Below, piece by piece: positions 43,728 to 53,356 of a DNA stretch of 64,000 nucleotides. The translations under genes and the position numbers were made by a program. Location of the stretch: positions 62,001 to 126,000 of the forward strand of contig JASPKZ010003438.1 in NCBI GenBank assembly GCA_030220185.1, written 5' to 3'. Numbering within the stretch: position 1 is the first letter of the stretch; the number at the start of each line of letters is the position of its first letter. The notes beneath the pieces were generated by a model. That model did not search any database and was not told where the DNA came from. It saw only the letters and a program-made list of their open reading frames with translations. This DNA comes from Diploptera punctata. Lineage: Eukaryota; Arthropoda; Insecta; Blattodea; Blaberidae.

Positions 43728-43886
43728 ATGGGTCCGTCCATATCCAGGTTCGGGCTGTGCGGTGCCACCTCAAACCACAGGAAGACCATCGACAGACAAC
43801 ATGATGAATACAGTTTCAACTATACTTGAGTAGTTGATAAGCAAATAGATGTCACTAGTACTCAGCATTATCAGTGACAATATGTT
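43728..43886 (-). CDS. SLC7/LAT-type amino acid transporter, exon (fifth seen), frame lost near its end
   Basis: AG acceptor at 43888-43887 and GTAAGC donor at 43727-43722; 159 bases keep the phase. The first 32 codons read NILSLIMLSTSDIYLLINYS and SIVETVFIMLSV, an excellent match to the helix of LAT-type carriers after the TPxPxxIF block. After that, frame 0 gives a TGA at 43772-43770, while LLWF and LRWHR, the residues expected next, appear in the other two frames. Either small insertions disrupted the gene or the sequence has local errors. Confidence 0.8.
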
Positions 43887-44211
43887 CTATGAAAAACAAA
43901 ACAAAAATATAAATATTACTAACAATTCACATATATTAGATATATGTAGGTAGAAAATAACACTATGAGGTCTATTTCAATTAAATTTTAGTTGTTTTTT
44001 TGACTCCTCATATTTCTTTTTATGCAGACCCAGGTTTCATCACTGAATTCGTGACATTCTCAATGCATCACAACTGCCATCTTGCGGTTGTCCCTCCTGC
44101 AAATTGATTTCTGCACTCTCTGTTGGCTGATTAATAAACTTACAAATCAGTCCCCTCTCATTTTTACCGGGTATTTCAAAATTCATAGTTTTCTTTTTAT
44201 TCTTGCATATG

Positions 44212-44750
44212 TGCTATTATGCATTGCAGAGACTCTTGATGTCCCAACTCCTTTCAAAAAACGTTAAAACTGAAAATATATAAAACTATTATTCTACCAG
44301 TTATATTATATGGATGTGAAACATGGACTCTTACTTTAAGGGAGGAAAGGAGATTACAAGTATTTGAGAATAAAGTACTTAAGAAAAATTTTGGACCAGA
44401 GAGATGAACAAACAGGTGAATGGAGAAGACTACATAACAATGAACTACATGGTCTTTATAGGAAGCCAGATATAATAACTGTTAAGTCTCATACACTGTG
44501 ATGGACAGGACATGTGGCACGTATGGGGAATGAAAGATGTGCATGGAAGCTTCTTGTAGGAAAGCCAGAGGGAAAACGCTCAGTTGGTAGACCAAGAATG
44601 AGGTGGGAGAATAACATTAACTATGATTTGAGGGAAGTAGATTATACAGGGAATGATTAGAAAGCATTAGCTCAGGATAGGGATTTATGGAGAGCTTATG
44701 TCCGCGCGGCCATGAACCTACGGGTTCAATAGTGCCAATGAGTAAGTAAG
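44212..44750 (+). mobile_element. non-LTR family A, 5'-truncated, inserted in a PLE
   Basis: Matches the 3' 540 bases of 4153-5753 and ends in GAGTAAGTAAG. A TATG duplication (44208-44211 and 44751-44754) marks the insertion; the host reading TTGCATATGTAAATTTTCTC resumes exactly (compare 60870-60895). RT C-terminal frames are broken. Confidence 0.85.
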
Positions 44751-45118
44751 TATGTAAATTTTCTCCAAATTGTGAGTTCCTTTGATTTGTCTAACTGTTT
44801 ATAATTTTGCCTTAGTTTCAATTCTATGTTTACTTAAACAGTTAGAAAAATCAAAGGAACTCGCAATTTGGGAAAAAAATTACATATGCAAGAATAAAAA
44901 GAAAACTATAAATTTTGAAATACCCAGTGAAAATGAGAGGGGATTGATATGGAAGTTCATCGGTCAACCAACAGAGAGTGCTGTAATCAATTTGCAGGAA
45001 GGACAACAGCAAGATGGCAGTTGTGATGCATCGAAAATGTCACAAATTCAGTGATGAATCCCGGGTCTGCATAAAAATCAAGAAATATGAGGCGAGTCAA
45101 AAAAACAACTCAAATTTA

Positions 45119-45385
45119 TTTAACTTTCACAGGGAAAGAACACTGAGGTTCAATTTAAGAATTAAATTAATGTTTTTATTACCTCACCTCATATCCTTTT
45201 TCTTCTATACTGCAGTAGCCTCTGGTGACCGGTGTTATGTTGTTTCTTGGCAGTTTTCTTCTTCTGTAAGTAAGACATAACACCGGTCGACCAGAGGCTA
45301 CTGATGATGGAGATAAGCTCCGAAACTGCAGTCTAGAAGAAAAAGGATATGAGGTGAGGTAATAAAAACATTAATTTAATTCTTA
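45119..45385. mobile_element. PLE palindrome with 11-bp TSD, inserted in another PLE
   Basis: Flanked by ACTCAAATTTA at 45108-45118 and 45386-45396. The tail (ACAGGGAAAGAACACTGAGG) is on the left; the right arm lacks it. Arms mirror around 45245 with stem GACATAACACCGGTC. The right arm carries a complete-looking hammerhead-like motif. Confidence 0.9.
45298..45336 (+). ncRNA. hammerhead ribozyme-like motif
   Basis: CUGAUGA (45301-45307), U, hairpin GGAG..CUCC, GAAA (45322-45325), helix III ACU-GC-AGU, predicted cleavage after C45333. Helix I pairs CUA with UAG. Followed 20 bases on by GAGGTGAGG. One frame through it reads ATDDGDKLRNCSLEEKGYEV without a stop. Confidence 0.7.
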
Positions 45386-45454
45386 ACTCAAATTTAATTA
45401 AAATAAACCTCATAATGTTATTTCCCACCGACATATATTTAATTTACTCATATT

Positions 45455-45690
45455 AAGTTGAGAAGATTAGAAGAGGCTGGTCACATCTTTAGAATGAATG
45501 AACAAAGCATACCACAGAATGTTATGGAATGAAAAATATTTGGAAGACCTAAGGACAGATGGATTAATGCAATAACAACTAAATCAAGATAACTCCTTGG
45601 CTCAGCAACATGGAGAATAATGTTGTACACAGAACCTAGGAGAAAAACGGAGGCTATGGCTCGACAATGGACTGTTATGTAATTGTAGTA
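45455..45690 (+). pseudogene. non-LTR RT C-terminal remnant
   Basis: Encodes LEEAGHIFRMNEQSIPQNVM and FGRPKDRWINA, then RQWTVM and a GAAGAAGAAC tail ending about 20 bases from a transporter exon. Confidence 0.7.
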
Positions 45691-45710
45691 GAAGAAGAAC
45701 TTATACTTAC

Positions 45711-45807
45711 CAAAAATATTAAGGAAGGTGTAGGAGTATACTTTTTAATGTGTATGTGAGACAACATAGCTGGAAAATGACCATATCTTGCACCAACAAA
45801 ACACATT
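45711..45807 (-). CDS. SLC7/LAT-type amino acid transporter, exon (fourth seen)
   Basis: One base plus 32 codons; AG acceptor at 45809-45808, GTAAGT donor at 45710-45705. The first A completes AGA with the AG of the preceding exon. It encodes MCFVGARYGHFPAMLSHIHI, then KKYTPTPSLIFL, the cytoplasmic loop and helix start conserved in LAT carriers (...VGAREGHLP... in the family). Confidence 0.92.
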
Positions 45808-45994
45808 CTATAAAAGAAACAGTATTAACAAAAAGTTAGTGAGAATCATTTCTTGCTAAAATATACACAATGAGTAAGGTAGCTCACTAATAGACTTTCA
45901 AGAACAATTTTGAATCATTATTAAGATTACCATATACAACATTAAAATTATAAAGTTGATTATTTAAATTAAAGTTCCTTACTTTTTTTTTAGG

Positions 45995-46455
45995 AATTCA
46001 CGCTATGAGCTATATTCATTTAGGTAAAATTGAATCACTCACCTCATTAAGGTAGAATTTTTTATCACTCACCTCATATTGTTTTTCTTATTTGACTATA
46101 AACTAGTTTCGGAACATAGTTTCTGTTCCATCCTCAGTATCGTCGCGACCTTTGTTCTGTCGTCTTGAAGAGCTGTCCTTCACTTCTTCCATTGGCTGAC
46201 TGAAAAACCTCAAAACCAGGTCATTATCACTGGGAATTTCAAAGTTCATTAATTTTGAGGTTTTTCAGTTAGCCAATGGAAGGAGTGAAGGGCAGCTCTT
46301 CAAGACGACAGAACAACGGTCGTGACAATACTGAGGATGGAACAGAAACTATGTTCCGAAACTAGTTTATAGTCAAATAAGAAATACAATATCAGGTGAG
46401 TGATAAAAAAATTCTACCTTAATGAATATACCTCATAGTGAGAATTCCTAAAATA
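45995..46455. mobile_element. PLE inverted dimer with hammerhead-like motifs in both arms
   Basis: Left end TAGGAATTCACGCTATGAGC, right end CCTCATAGTGAGAATTCCTA. Both arms encode the endonuclease end (NFEIPSDNDLVLRFFSQPME, then TEDGTETMFRN and stop) and both retain CUGAGGA, a GGAAC..GUUCC hairpin, GAAAC and helix III CUA..UAG (plus strand 46331-46374; minus strand about 46134-46091). The arms meet at about 46230. Confidence 0.85.
46331..46374 (+). ncRNA. hammerhead ribozyme-like motif (weak helix I)
   Basis: Core CUGAGGA (46331-46337), U, GGAAC hairpin, GAAA (46358-46361), helix III of 4 bp with loop GUUUA, C17 at 46374. Bases next to the cleavage site (A/A) do not pair, so helix I would have to form further out. 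The ORF stop codon UAG is within helix III. Confidence 0.55.
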
Positions 46456-46512
46456 AGTACTCACCTCATATTTTTCTTCTTGTTTTAATTTAAACTAGTT
46501 TCAGAACTTTCC

Positions 46513-46925
46513 TATAGAAACATGGACTCTTACTTTAAGGGAGGAAAGGAGATTACAAGTATTCTTAGGAAAATATTTGGACCAAAGACAGATGAACGGA
46601 CAGGTGAATGGAGAAGACTACTTAACAGTGAACTACATGGTCTTTATACGAAGCCAGATATAACAAGAACAGTTAAGTCTTGTAGACTTATATGGGTGGC
46701 ACAAATGGCAAATGAAAGACGTGAATGGAAGCTTCTTATAGGAAAACCAGATGGAAAACGCCCAGTTGTTAGACCAAGAATGAGGTGGGAGAATAACATT
46801 AACCATGATTTGAGGGAAGTAGATTATACAGGGAATGATTGGAAAGCATTAGCTCAGGATAGGGATGTATGGAGAGCTTATGTCCATGCGGCCATGAACC
46901 TACAGGTTCGATAGTGCCAGTGAGT
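46513..46925 (+). pseudogene. non-LTR family A, RT C-terminal fragment
   Basis: The open frame 46522-46914 reads KIFGPKTDERTGEWRRLLNS, ELHGLYTKPDITRTVKSCRL and GNDWKALAQDRDVWRAY. The 3' tail is GAGTAAGTAAG. The N-terminal residues of this frame come from a small deletion joining. Confidence 0.85.
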
Positions 46926-46943
46926 AAGTAAGAAAGTTCAGAA

Positions 46944-47111
46944 TATTTAAATTAATATTAGGAAGTAAACATTATGAGGTTATATTATTAATAGTGAGTG
47001 GAGAAATATTTTTAACAACTTACCTCATATAATTTCAAATTTCTTTGATACCGGCAGTTTCAGACAATATCTTGTCCCTCTTCAGTCATGGAAGCCACTC
47101 ACTATTAAAGT
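46944..47111. mobile_element. PLE palindrome (short right arm) with 10-bp TSD
   Basis: Flanked by AAGTTCAGAA at 46934-46943 and 47112-47121. Terminal motif TAGGAAGTAAACATTATGAGG-type on the left. The left arm holds a full hammerhead-like core on the minus strand; the right arm is reduced to CCACTCACTATTA. Confidence 0.85.
47047..47088 (-). ncRNA. hammerhead ribozyme-like motif
   Basis: Minus strand: CUGAAGA (47085-47079), hairpin GGACAA..UUGUCU, GAAA (47061-47058), helix III ACU..GGU, cleavage triplet GUA. Helix I pairs UGA with UCA. No extra U after A9 in this family; a G takes its place. Confidence 0.6.
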
Positions 47112-47334
47112 AAGTTCAGAACTTTAGATTTCACTTCCATCATCAGTATCTCTGCGACCGTTGTCCTGTCATCTTGAAGAGCCATCTTTTGCTCTTCAAG
47201 ACGACAGAACAACAGTTATGAGATACTGACGATGGAACTGAAATCTAAAGTTCAGAAAATAGTTTAAATTAAAACAAGAAGAAAAACATGAGGCGAGTGG
47301 TTAAATTTTACCTAAATAAAATTCCTTATTCCTA

Positions 47335-47430
47335 ACCTCATATCCAGTCTTTTTAATTAAAAGTTTCAAAACATAGGTGGTATCATCTTCAGTAATATCT
47401 CAACCGATGTTAGGTTCCTAGAGAAATCAG
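47335..47430 (-). mobile_element. PLE solo arm (left part of a disrupted dimer)
   Basis: TTCCTAACCTCATATCCAG begins an antisense arm with CUGAAGAUGAUACC and GAAAC on the minus strand. The likely partner is the sense arm at 48330-48475; a transposase gene remnant lies between them. Confidence 0.55.
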
Positions 47431-47507
47431 AATTTAGACAAGGAATATATAATAAAGGGATATATAATTTTAACCAGATTATGCATAAAAGAATTTTTTT
47501 TTACATA

Positions 47508-48325
47508 CAGTGTGATTCAGAAATATGGCTATATGTTTGATCGCATTTTGTGACGAAAATATTATTATTAAAGGAAATATGATGTTATCATTGGAAAGGG
47601 AATCCTTCAAATTACAATAGAACAAAACAAAACAAATCACTTACAACAACACTAAGCAAGTCACTTTATTGCTTCAAACTGTTCGCCGTTTACATCCAAG
47701 CATAATTGCCAACGTTTTGGGAAGTCATTCATTGCGTTATGATACATGTTTAGAGGAATAGCTCTAATTTTTTCCTCAATCACTAATTTCAGCATGTCGA
47801 TGTCTCGAGGTTTCCGGACATAAACCTTCTCCTTCAAATAACCCCACAACTAATAGTCACATGCTGTGAGGTCAGGGGAACGGGCTGGCCATTCAATGGG
47901 GCCTCTTCTTCCCACCCACCTGTTTTGTAAATGATCATCCAAAATTTTCCTCACCACAATTGCATAGTGAGGAGGCGCACCATCCTGCTAGAATAAACAT
48001 TATTCATGTTCAGCACTTTGCATTACCAGCAGAACAATTTGTCTAAGGATATCACTATACCGATCACCATTAACAGTCTCATCCAAAATTCGCATTCCTA
48101 ACAGTCCTTCCCATCCGATCATAGCCCAAACAGTGACTTTGCCGCATCTTAAACGTGTCTCTTCAATAACATTAGGATTCTCTTTACCATAATAACAATA
48201 ATTGTGTCGATTAACATGTCCGTTCACATGGAAAACAGCTTCATCAGAAGTTCTGTACCAATGTTCGTCGTTTGCTGATTCCCTTACAACAAATTCCAAA
48301 GAACTTGATAACAAAGATGCAGGGC
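47508..48325 (-). mobile_element. IS630/mariner-like DUF4817-family transposon, one end kept
   Basis: A left terminus after TA (47506-47507): CAGTGTGATTCAGAAATATGG. Minus-strand frames 48320-48000 and 47849-47661 encode RTSDEAVFHVNGHVNRHN (first Asp), QDGAPPHYA (second, in the gap between frames) and WPARSPDLTACDY (third), then WGYLKEKVYVRKPRDID. One stop follows AEHE at about 48000 and another precedes LWGYL. The HTH domain and the right end are missing at the PLE junction near 48325. Confidence 0.8.
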
Positions 48326-48329
48326 CGAC

Positions 48330-48480
48330 AACTTGAAGAAAAAAAACCAGTATGTGACAAGCTGAAGATGGAGCAATAAGCTTTGAAACGATCGTCCAAC
48401 AAAACAAACATATGAGGTAAGAATGTTAAAAAATACAAACTCAATTATTAAATTAAACCTCATAATGTTACTTCCTAATG
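48330..48480 (+). mobile_element. PLE 3' arm with hammerhead-like motif
   Basis: GACAACTTGAAG... then the core at 48362-48396: CUGAAGA, U, GGAGC..GCUUU hairpin with G-U pairs, GAAA, palindromic helix III ACGAUCGU, C17 at 48396. Followed by ATGAGGTAAGAATG and the terminus CCTCATAATGTTACTTCCTA. Confidence 0.7.
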
Positions 48481-48589
48481 ATTTTAAAACAGATAATCCT
48501 TTAAAACCGTTGAATATTTAGATTAGAACTATAAAATTTACCATGGAAACTGAAATTAAAAGATAAATTCCATTTTTAGATCTAATTTC

Positions 48590-49550
48590 GACAATGATTG
48601 AAGAAAACAAGGTAGGATTTGGAGTATACAGAAAGAAGATACATAGATAACTATATTAAGGCCTCAGGATTCAATAATTTTGCTCACAAAGAGGCAGTGT
48701 TCAACATTGAACTTTTATAGGAGTAAATCACTATGAGGTTTAATTTAAGATAAATTAAAATGTTTCATACCTCTCCTCATATATATATGTTCAAAAGTTC
48801 ATAGTTTGTCCCACAACATAGCCGAGGGGTTAAGGTAGGAAGCCTTGGCGCAGAGCTACGAGACTTGCGCTGGTTCGAGTCTCCATGGGGGAAGAAATTT
48901 TCTCATGGTATTTCGGCCAGTATGGGACCGGTGCCCACCCAGCATCATGAGGCAATTGGGTAGCTACAATAAGTAGCGGCTCCAGGTTGAGGAACCAGCT
49001 ATAACGGCTGGGGGACTCGACATGCTAACCATATGTCACCCCTACACTGGCTGTTGATCATCTACCTCTGTGATTGACACATGTGGATGTGAATGGCCAG
49101 CAGCCGGCTGGTAAAAGGGCAACTGCTGAAAAGTGGAAAGACCCTCAATCGGAATCGAAGTTCATAGTTTGATATGTTCAATAGTTTGACACACAGATTA
49201 GTAAATATACCTAAGAGCAGAGAAAACTATGAAAAAGAAGAAGAATACATCATTAATGTAGAAATAGAAAATAGTTTTAAAGAAATATGGTACACAAGAA
49301 AATAAATAAGTTTAAAAGACAAAAATTAAATAATTTAATAAGAGTACACTTATTAAAAAAAACAGAAAAGACATCAAATTCAAGAAATTCACTTACCATC
49401 CATTGAAGCACCACAAAAGTTTCAAATTTTTTTAAAAAGTTCAACAGAAGATTGGCACTGAAGAAGGAATATAGCCTCAATAGGATGATTAAAACCAACA
49501 AAAATTACAAAATTGTAGAAGGAAATAAATTGGGAACTTACCAGATCAAA
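48590..49550 (+). pseudogene. PLE reverse transcriptase C-terminal remnant with nested elements
   Basis: 48590-48710 encodes LDLIS...NKVGFGVYRKK and a DNYIKASGF-like stretch, the RT end of PLEs. 49180-49540 encodes HRLVNIPKSRENYEKEEEYI and related pieces. An antisense PLE arm begins at 48717 (GGAGTAAATCACTATGAGG) and a SINE occupies 48809-49157. All frames are broken. Confidence 0.7.
48809..49157 (+). repeat. tRNA-derived SINE, type 6, with 14-bp TSD
   Basis: Flanked by AAGTTCATAGTTTG at 48795-48808 and 49158-49171. The head (AGCCGAGGGGTTAAGG; GGTTCGAGTCTCC B box) has a long variable arm like a Leu/Ser-type tRNA. 349 bp, single copy in this window and well preserved at both ends. Confidence 0.85.
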
Positions 49551-49552
49551 TG

Positions 49553-50335
49553 CAGAGAGGATTTTAATATAATAAATATGAAAGTTAAAGTTAATAATCT
49601 TGTATTTTAAAATTAATTTAATATTTAAATATAACTTAAAGAAAAACATCTAAATAATTCATTGTTGAATAAAAATGTCTCAGTAACAAATAAAGAAATT
49701 GTATTACATAAGTCTTTCTAAATAAGCTTTTAAAATTGTTTTAAGTCATTGTTGTCAGAATTATAAAGCTTTCTGTTATAACTGTAATAAGACCACCTGC
49801 TTAACTTCATATTTTAAAATAAAAGTATACCAAATTCTGATTGGATGTTAAAACAATTAACTTTTTGATTTAACAAATCAAATTTAAACCTGGTATTTAA
49901 TGGGCTATTAACCAATAGAATTTAAACCTAACATCATGTGATGTAATAATGTTCTTTAATATTATAAAAGAATTACACTTATCATTCTTCAGATAACTTT
50001 CCACAAAAACAGAAGCAAATAGAGCTCTCCTGATAAAATGTGATATCTAATACAAGAAGAATAGTTGACTCAAGAAAAGAAAAGAATTTAATTTTAATTG
50101 ACGGTGAAGAATAATACCACCTATATTTACTTGATCTGCTGGGAAATTAAATAGTAAATAAATTTACAATTATTTCTACAAGAAACAGTTTTCAGTGATT
50201 TTAAAGTGTTTTCCTATCCTGTGTACCAACTTCCAACCCTAAGAATAGAATCCAACTCTACCAAAAATTAAATCCAACCTGAACCAGTAATTCTTTTTGG
50301 GACATCGGGCATGAAAAGAATTACTTCTTCAAAGA
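49553..50335. repeat. unclassified repeat R1, copy 3
   Basis: Collinear with 7078-7895 from GGATTTTAATATAATAAATA to ATTACTTCTTCA, with a deletion of about 20 bases near the right end. It lies in a transporter intron. Confidence 0.6.
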
Positions 50336-50339
50336 GATT

Positions 50340-50480
50340 GTACAAAATGTAGATATCTGCCTTCAGACGATTTGACAATTGTATACATGGAAAGAAATGT
50401 TAACGTTTGTATCATCATTTGAATGGTGTAATGGACAGCACACTCGTATGGAGAACAAGATATCCAGGGTTCAAGCATCA
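50340..50480 (+). repeat. tRNA-like SINE, type 5
   Basis: AATGGTGTAATGGACAGCAC is followed by a damaged B box (GGTTCAAGCAT). The 5' side has ACATGGAAAGAAATGTTAAC as in other copies. Confidence 0.55.
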
Positions 50481-50514
50481 ATTTTTCTTTTCAAAAAATA
50501 TATATATATAATAT

Positions 50515-51355
50515 ATATTTTTTATACTTAAGACATCTAGTCTGTACATTCTTACCTCTTATGGTTGTTTTTGTTGAACATATGTTTCAAAGCTCTGAGC
50601 CCCATCGTCAGTGGTTACAGACTGATTTTCCTCAAGTTGTTGGCCCTGATTCTTGACTCCTGCTCTCTCTGCCCCTGGTCCAATGAATTTACTAATGAGG
50701 TTCCTTTCTCCGGGAATTTCAAAGTTCATAATTCTTTCCTTGTTCTTCTGTATGTAGATTTCTTCCCATATGGTGAGTTCATTTTTGTTTTCTAACTGTT
50801 TTAATAATTTTGTGTTTACATCTATTTTGTATTTTTCTGACCAAACTTGAGCAGCCACTGCAGATTTTTCTACTTCCCTTTTTTTTTACATTTCTTATGT
50901 GTTCTTTAGTTATAATGGTTAAATTTCTTTTTGTTTTCCCTATGTATATTTTATCACAGTCTGCACATTTTATTTGATATATTCCTGATTTTTTACCATC
51001 ATCTGCAGTGGCTGCACAAGTTGGTCAGAAAAACACAAAATAGATGTAAACACAAAATTATTAAAACAGTTAGAAAACAAAAATGAACTCTCCATACATG
51101 AAAAAACCTGCATACAGAAGGAAAGAATTATGAATTTTGAAATTCCGGGAAAAGGAAACTCATTAGCAAGTTCATTGGACCAGAGGCAAAGAGAGCAGGA
51201 GTCAAGAATCAGGACTGACAACTTGAGAAAAATCAGTCTGTAACCGTTGAGGACGGGACTCAGAAGCCTTGAAACATATGTTTGACAAAACAACCATAAG
51301 AGGAAAGAATGTACAGACTAAATGTCTTAATTTTATTAAATAAACCTCTTAATGT
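50515..51355. mobile_element. PLE inverted dimer with endonuclease C-terminal arms
   Basis: Minus-strand left arm (frame 50858-50559): SEKYKIDVNTKLLKQLENKN, ELTIWEEIYIQKNKERIMNF, EIPGERNLISKFIG. To its right on the minus strand 50990-50870 continues upstream with KSGIYQIKCADCDKIYIG, a GIY-YIG core. The plus-strand right arm (51000-51350) repeats the tail in broken frames. Right end CCTCTTAATGTTACTTCCTA. The hammerhead cores are UGAGGACGGGA... (mutated) and CUGACGAUGGGGC (left, minus). Confidence 0.8.
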
Positions 51356-51402
51356 TACTTCCTATTATATTTTAAAATATATTTTTTTAATTCAAACATT
51401 AC

Positions 51403-51506
51403 CTGGAAGAAGTCATGATATGAACACTGAGGCCACCAAATATAGAAATAGCCACCATCACTGGCATGATCCAAGCCATCACACCTAACACTTGGTCACC
51501 AAATGT
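51403..51506 (-). CDS. SLC7/LAT-type amino acid transporter, exon (third seen)
   Basis: 34 codons plus two bases; AG acceptor at 51508-51507, GTAATG donor at 51402-51397. Encodes [20 protein letters not shown] and [13 protein letters not shown], the helix with the SxFGxxNGxxxTSSR-type signature of LAT carriers. Confidence 0.93.
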
Positions 51507-51573
51507 CTGAAAACAAAATATTATAAATAATAGCACATTCATAAAATTATACAAAAAAAAAATGCTCATTATA

Positions 51574-52436
51574 CAGTGTGTCCACAAAGTCCTGCTACCA
51601 AAACAATGTAACTTAACTCGTAAACTATTTGAGATAGAGATATGTGGTTGTTGCAACGTAGTCTACATCTCTCAAAGTTCTATTCACATTTGCTGCAGAT
51701 TGTGATTTAAACGACAATGACGACACCTCAGGAAAAGACCCAATGTGTATGGTGGTATGTTGAGTCTGATAAATCACCTGTACCTCCATATCCAAACATT
51801 ATGGCTAATAATATGTCCAGACACAAAGGAAGTTGCTTCATCAGAGAACATCACCCTCTGCAGATATTCATTGTCTTCGTCAATTGCATTCAGTATGGAA
51901 TCAGCAAATCCAGCATGCCGAGGGAAATCTGTTGGCAGCAACGCTTGCGTAATTTGCAATTTATAGGCCTGAAGATGTACCCACTTACAGAGGACTTTAT
52001 GAATGGTTGATATTGGTAATTTCAGTTCCTGTGAAGCATGACGAACCGATTTTTGAAGTCTGCATTGAAATGCAAGATGCACATTGTCGATAGTTTCTTG
52101 GCTCACACCTGGTCATCCATTTCATGGCAAGTCCATTACACTGCCAGTCGCTAGAAATTTCTTGGCCATCGAATTATGGATTATTTGGATGGAGGATCTC
52201 TTCCATATTGCCGCCAGAAATTTCACTGAACAGTTACTGCTGATTTACCAGGCTCAGCATACCACCTTTGGGCCTTTTTCTGCGATGTCGCCATTGTCGT
52301 TTAAATCACAATCTGCAACAAATATAAACAAAACTTTGAGAGATGTAGAATACTTTGAAAAAACTGCATGTATCTATCTCAAATAGTTTACGGGCTAAGT
52401 TACAATGTTTTGGTAGCAGGACTTTGTGGACAACCT
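51574..52436 (-). mobile_element. IS630/mariner-like DUF4817-family transposon, internally deleted
   Basis: TA flanks (51572-51573, 52437-52438) and about 100-bp terminal inverted repeats (CAGTGTGTCCACAAAGTCCT; right end CAGGTTGTCCACAAAGTCCT). The minus frame 52106-51774 encodes QETIDNVHLAFQCRLQKSVR, ASQELKLPISTIHKVL and RVMFSDEATSFVSGHI, the second HTH and first catalytic Asp. The second half of the transposase is deleted. Confidence 0.85.
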
Positions 52437-52439
52437 GTA

Positions 52440-52610
52440 TATCAATCCAATAGATGTGTTTTGTGTAATAACCCAGACCACATTATGGACAAACATTATC
52501 TCCTACAGTGTCATGAAACCCAGTGCTGGCATGTATCCTACTCTTGTCAAAAAGCACCAAGGGGGCCTCCAGGCTTAATATCCCCAACCGATAGATGAAT
52601 CGCTATGAAC
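52440..52610 (+). pseudogene. non-LTR retrotransposon C-terminal zinc-knuckle-like tail
   Basis: The frame carries CVLCNNPDHIMDKHYLLQC, the Cys/His pattern found after the RNase H domain of jockey/I-type ORF2 proteins. Upstream sequence is cut by the adjoining transposon. Confidence 0.5.
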
Positions 52611-52877
52611 AGTACCACATGCCTTCTCAATCTACATTCTGCAGAGATGTTTACAATTTAATGCTGGAATCTGATTCACAATCTAGCAATTAAAAATTGT
52701 ACACCTTCAGCCCTTCCTGGCCCTAAAAATGAAACTTTTAAATTAAATTTATTTATTTTACAATTAAAATTTTCAATTCTGCCAGGTATCAAACCTGGAC
52801 CTGTTAGGTGGACAAAATTTCTAACTACCTACTACATAAATGCATGCATATATTCACTAACTTTAAAAAGGTAAACC

Positions 52878-53145
52878 GATCTCACTACAGGTCTTAGAAG
52901 ACCCTTAGAGTAGCAGGAGGTTAAGGCTCCCACCTTTATAGGCAATCGGCACAAGATGTCAGCCCTATATGATGGCTACCTCTACCCTCAAAACAAGCAT
53001 CTGGTACTCATTTCCATTAGAAGCTGAATCAACTCCAGAGCCGTGGTGCCGCCAGATAGTTTAGGTCAATTCAAAAATCTTCACCCACCAGGACTTGAAC
53101 CCTCAACCTTTCAGCTTGTGCCTTAACGAACTGTGTATGATATAC
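52878..53145 (-). repeat. tRNA-derived SINE, type 2
   Basis: Most diverged copy of the family (CAGGTCTTAGAAGACCCTTAG, GGCAATCGGCAC.AGATGTC); the tRNA-like head is deleted between the B box and the end. Confidence 0.75.
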
Positions 53146-53356
53146 TTAAGAATTGAATTAATATTTTTAATACCTCACCTCATATCCTTTATTCTTCTAG
53201 ACTGCAGTTTCGGAGCTATATCTCTTTCTTCTGAAGAAAACCGCCAAGAAACGACATAACACCGGTCAATGAGAGGCTACTGATGATGGAGATATAGCTC
53301 CGAAACTACAGTCTACAAGAATAAAGGAAATAAGGTGAGGTATTAAAAATATTAAT

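Larger units (their letters stand above)
43945..45430. mobile_element. PLE inverted dimer hosting two later insertions
   Basis: Left end AGAAAATAACACTATGAGG; right end CCTCATAATGTTATTTCCCA at 45408-45427. The arms encode the same endonuclease tail as 39744-40430; the plus frame 44782-45054 reads LLKQLEKSKELAIWEKNYIC and GLIWKFIGQPTESA. It was entered by a family A retrotransposon (44212-44750) and by another PLE palindrome (45119-45385). Confidence 0.8.
46462..47330. mobile_element. PLE dimer containing a non-LTR insertion containing a PLE palindrome
   Basis: Outer arms: 46462-46512 (CTCACCTCATATTTTTCTTC, antisense) and 47122-47330 (CTTCAAGACGACAGAACAAC and CTGACGATGGAAC, sense). Between them lie the family A fragment 46513-46925 and, beyond its tail, the palindrome 46944-47111. 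The order of insertion is therefore outer PLE, family A, inner PLE. Confidence 0.8.

Noticed and set aside
51507..51656. N-terminal part of the 85-aa ORF joined to a transporter exon
   Set aside because: It translates the intron and the end of a DUF4817-family transposon; the exon starts at 51506.
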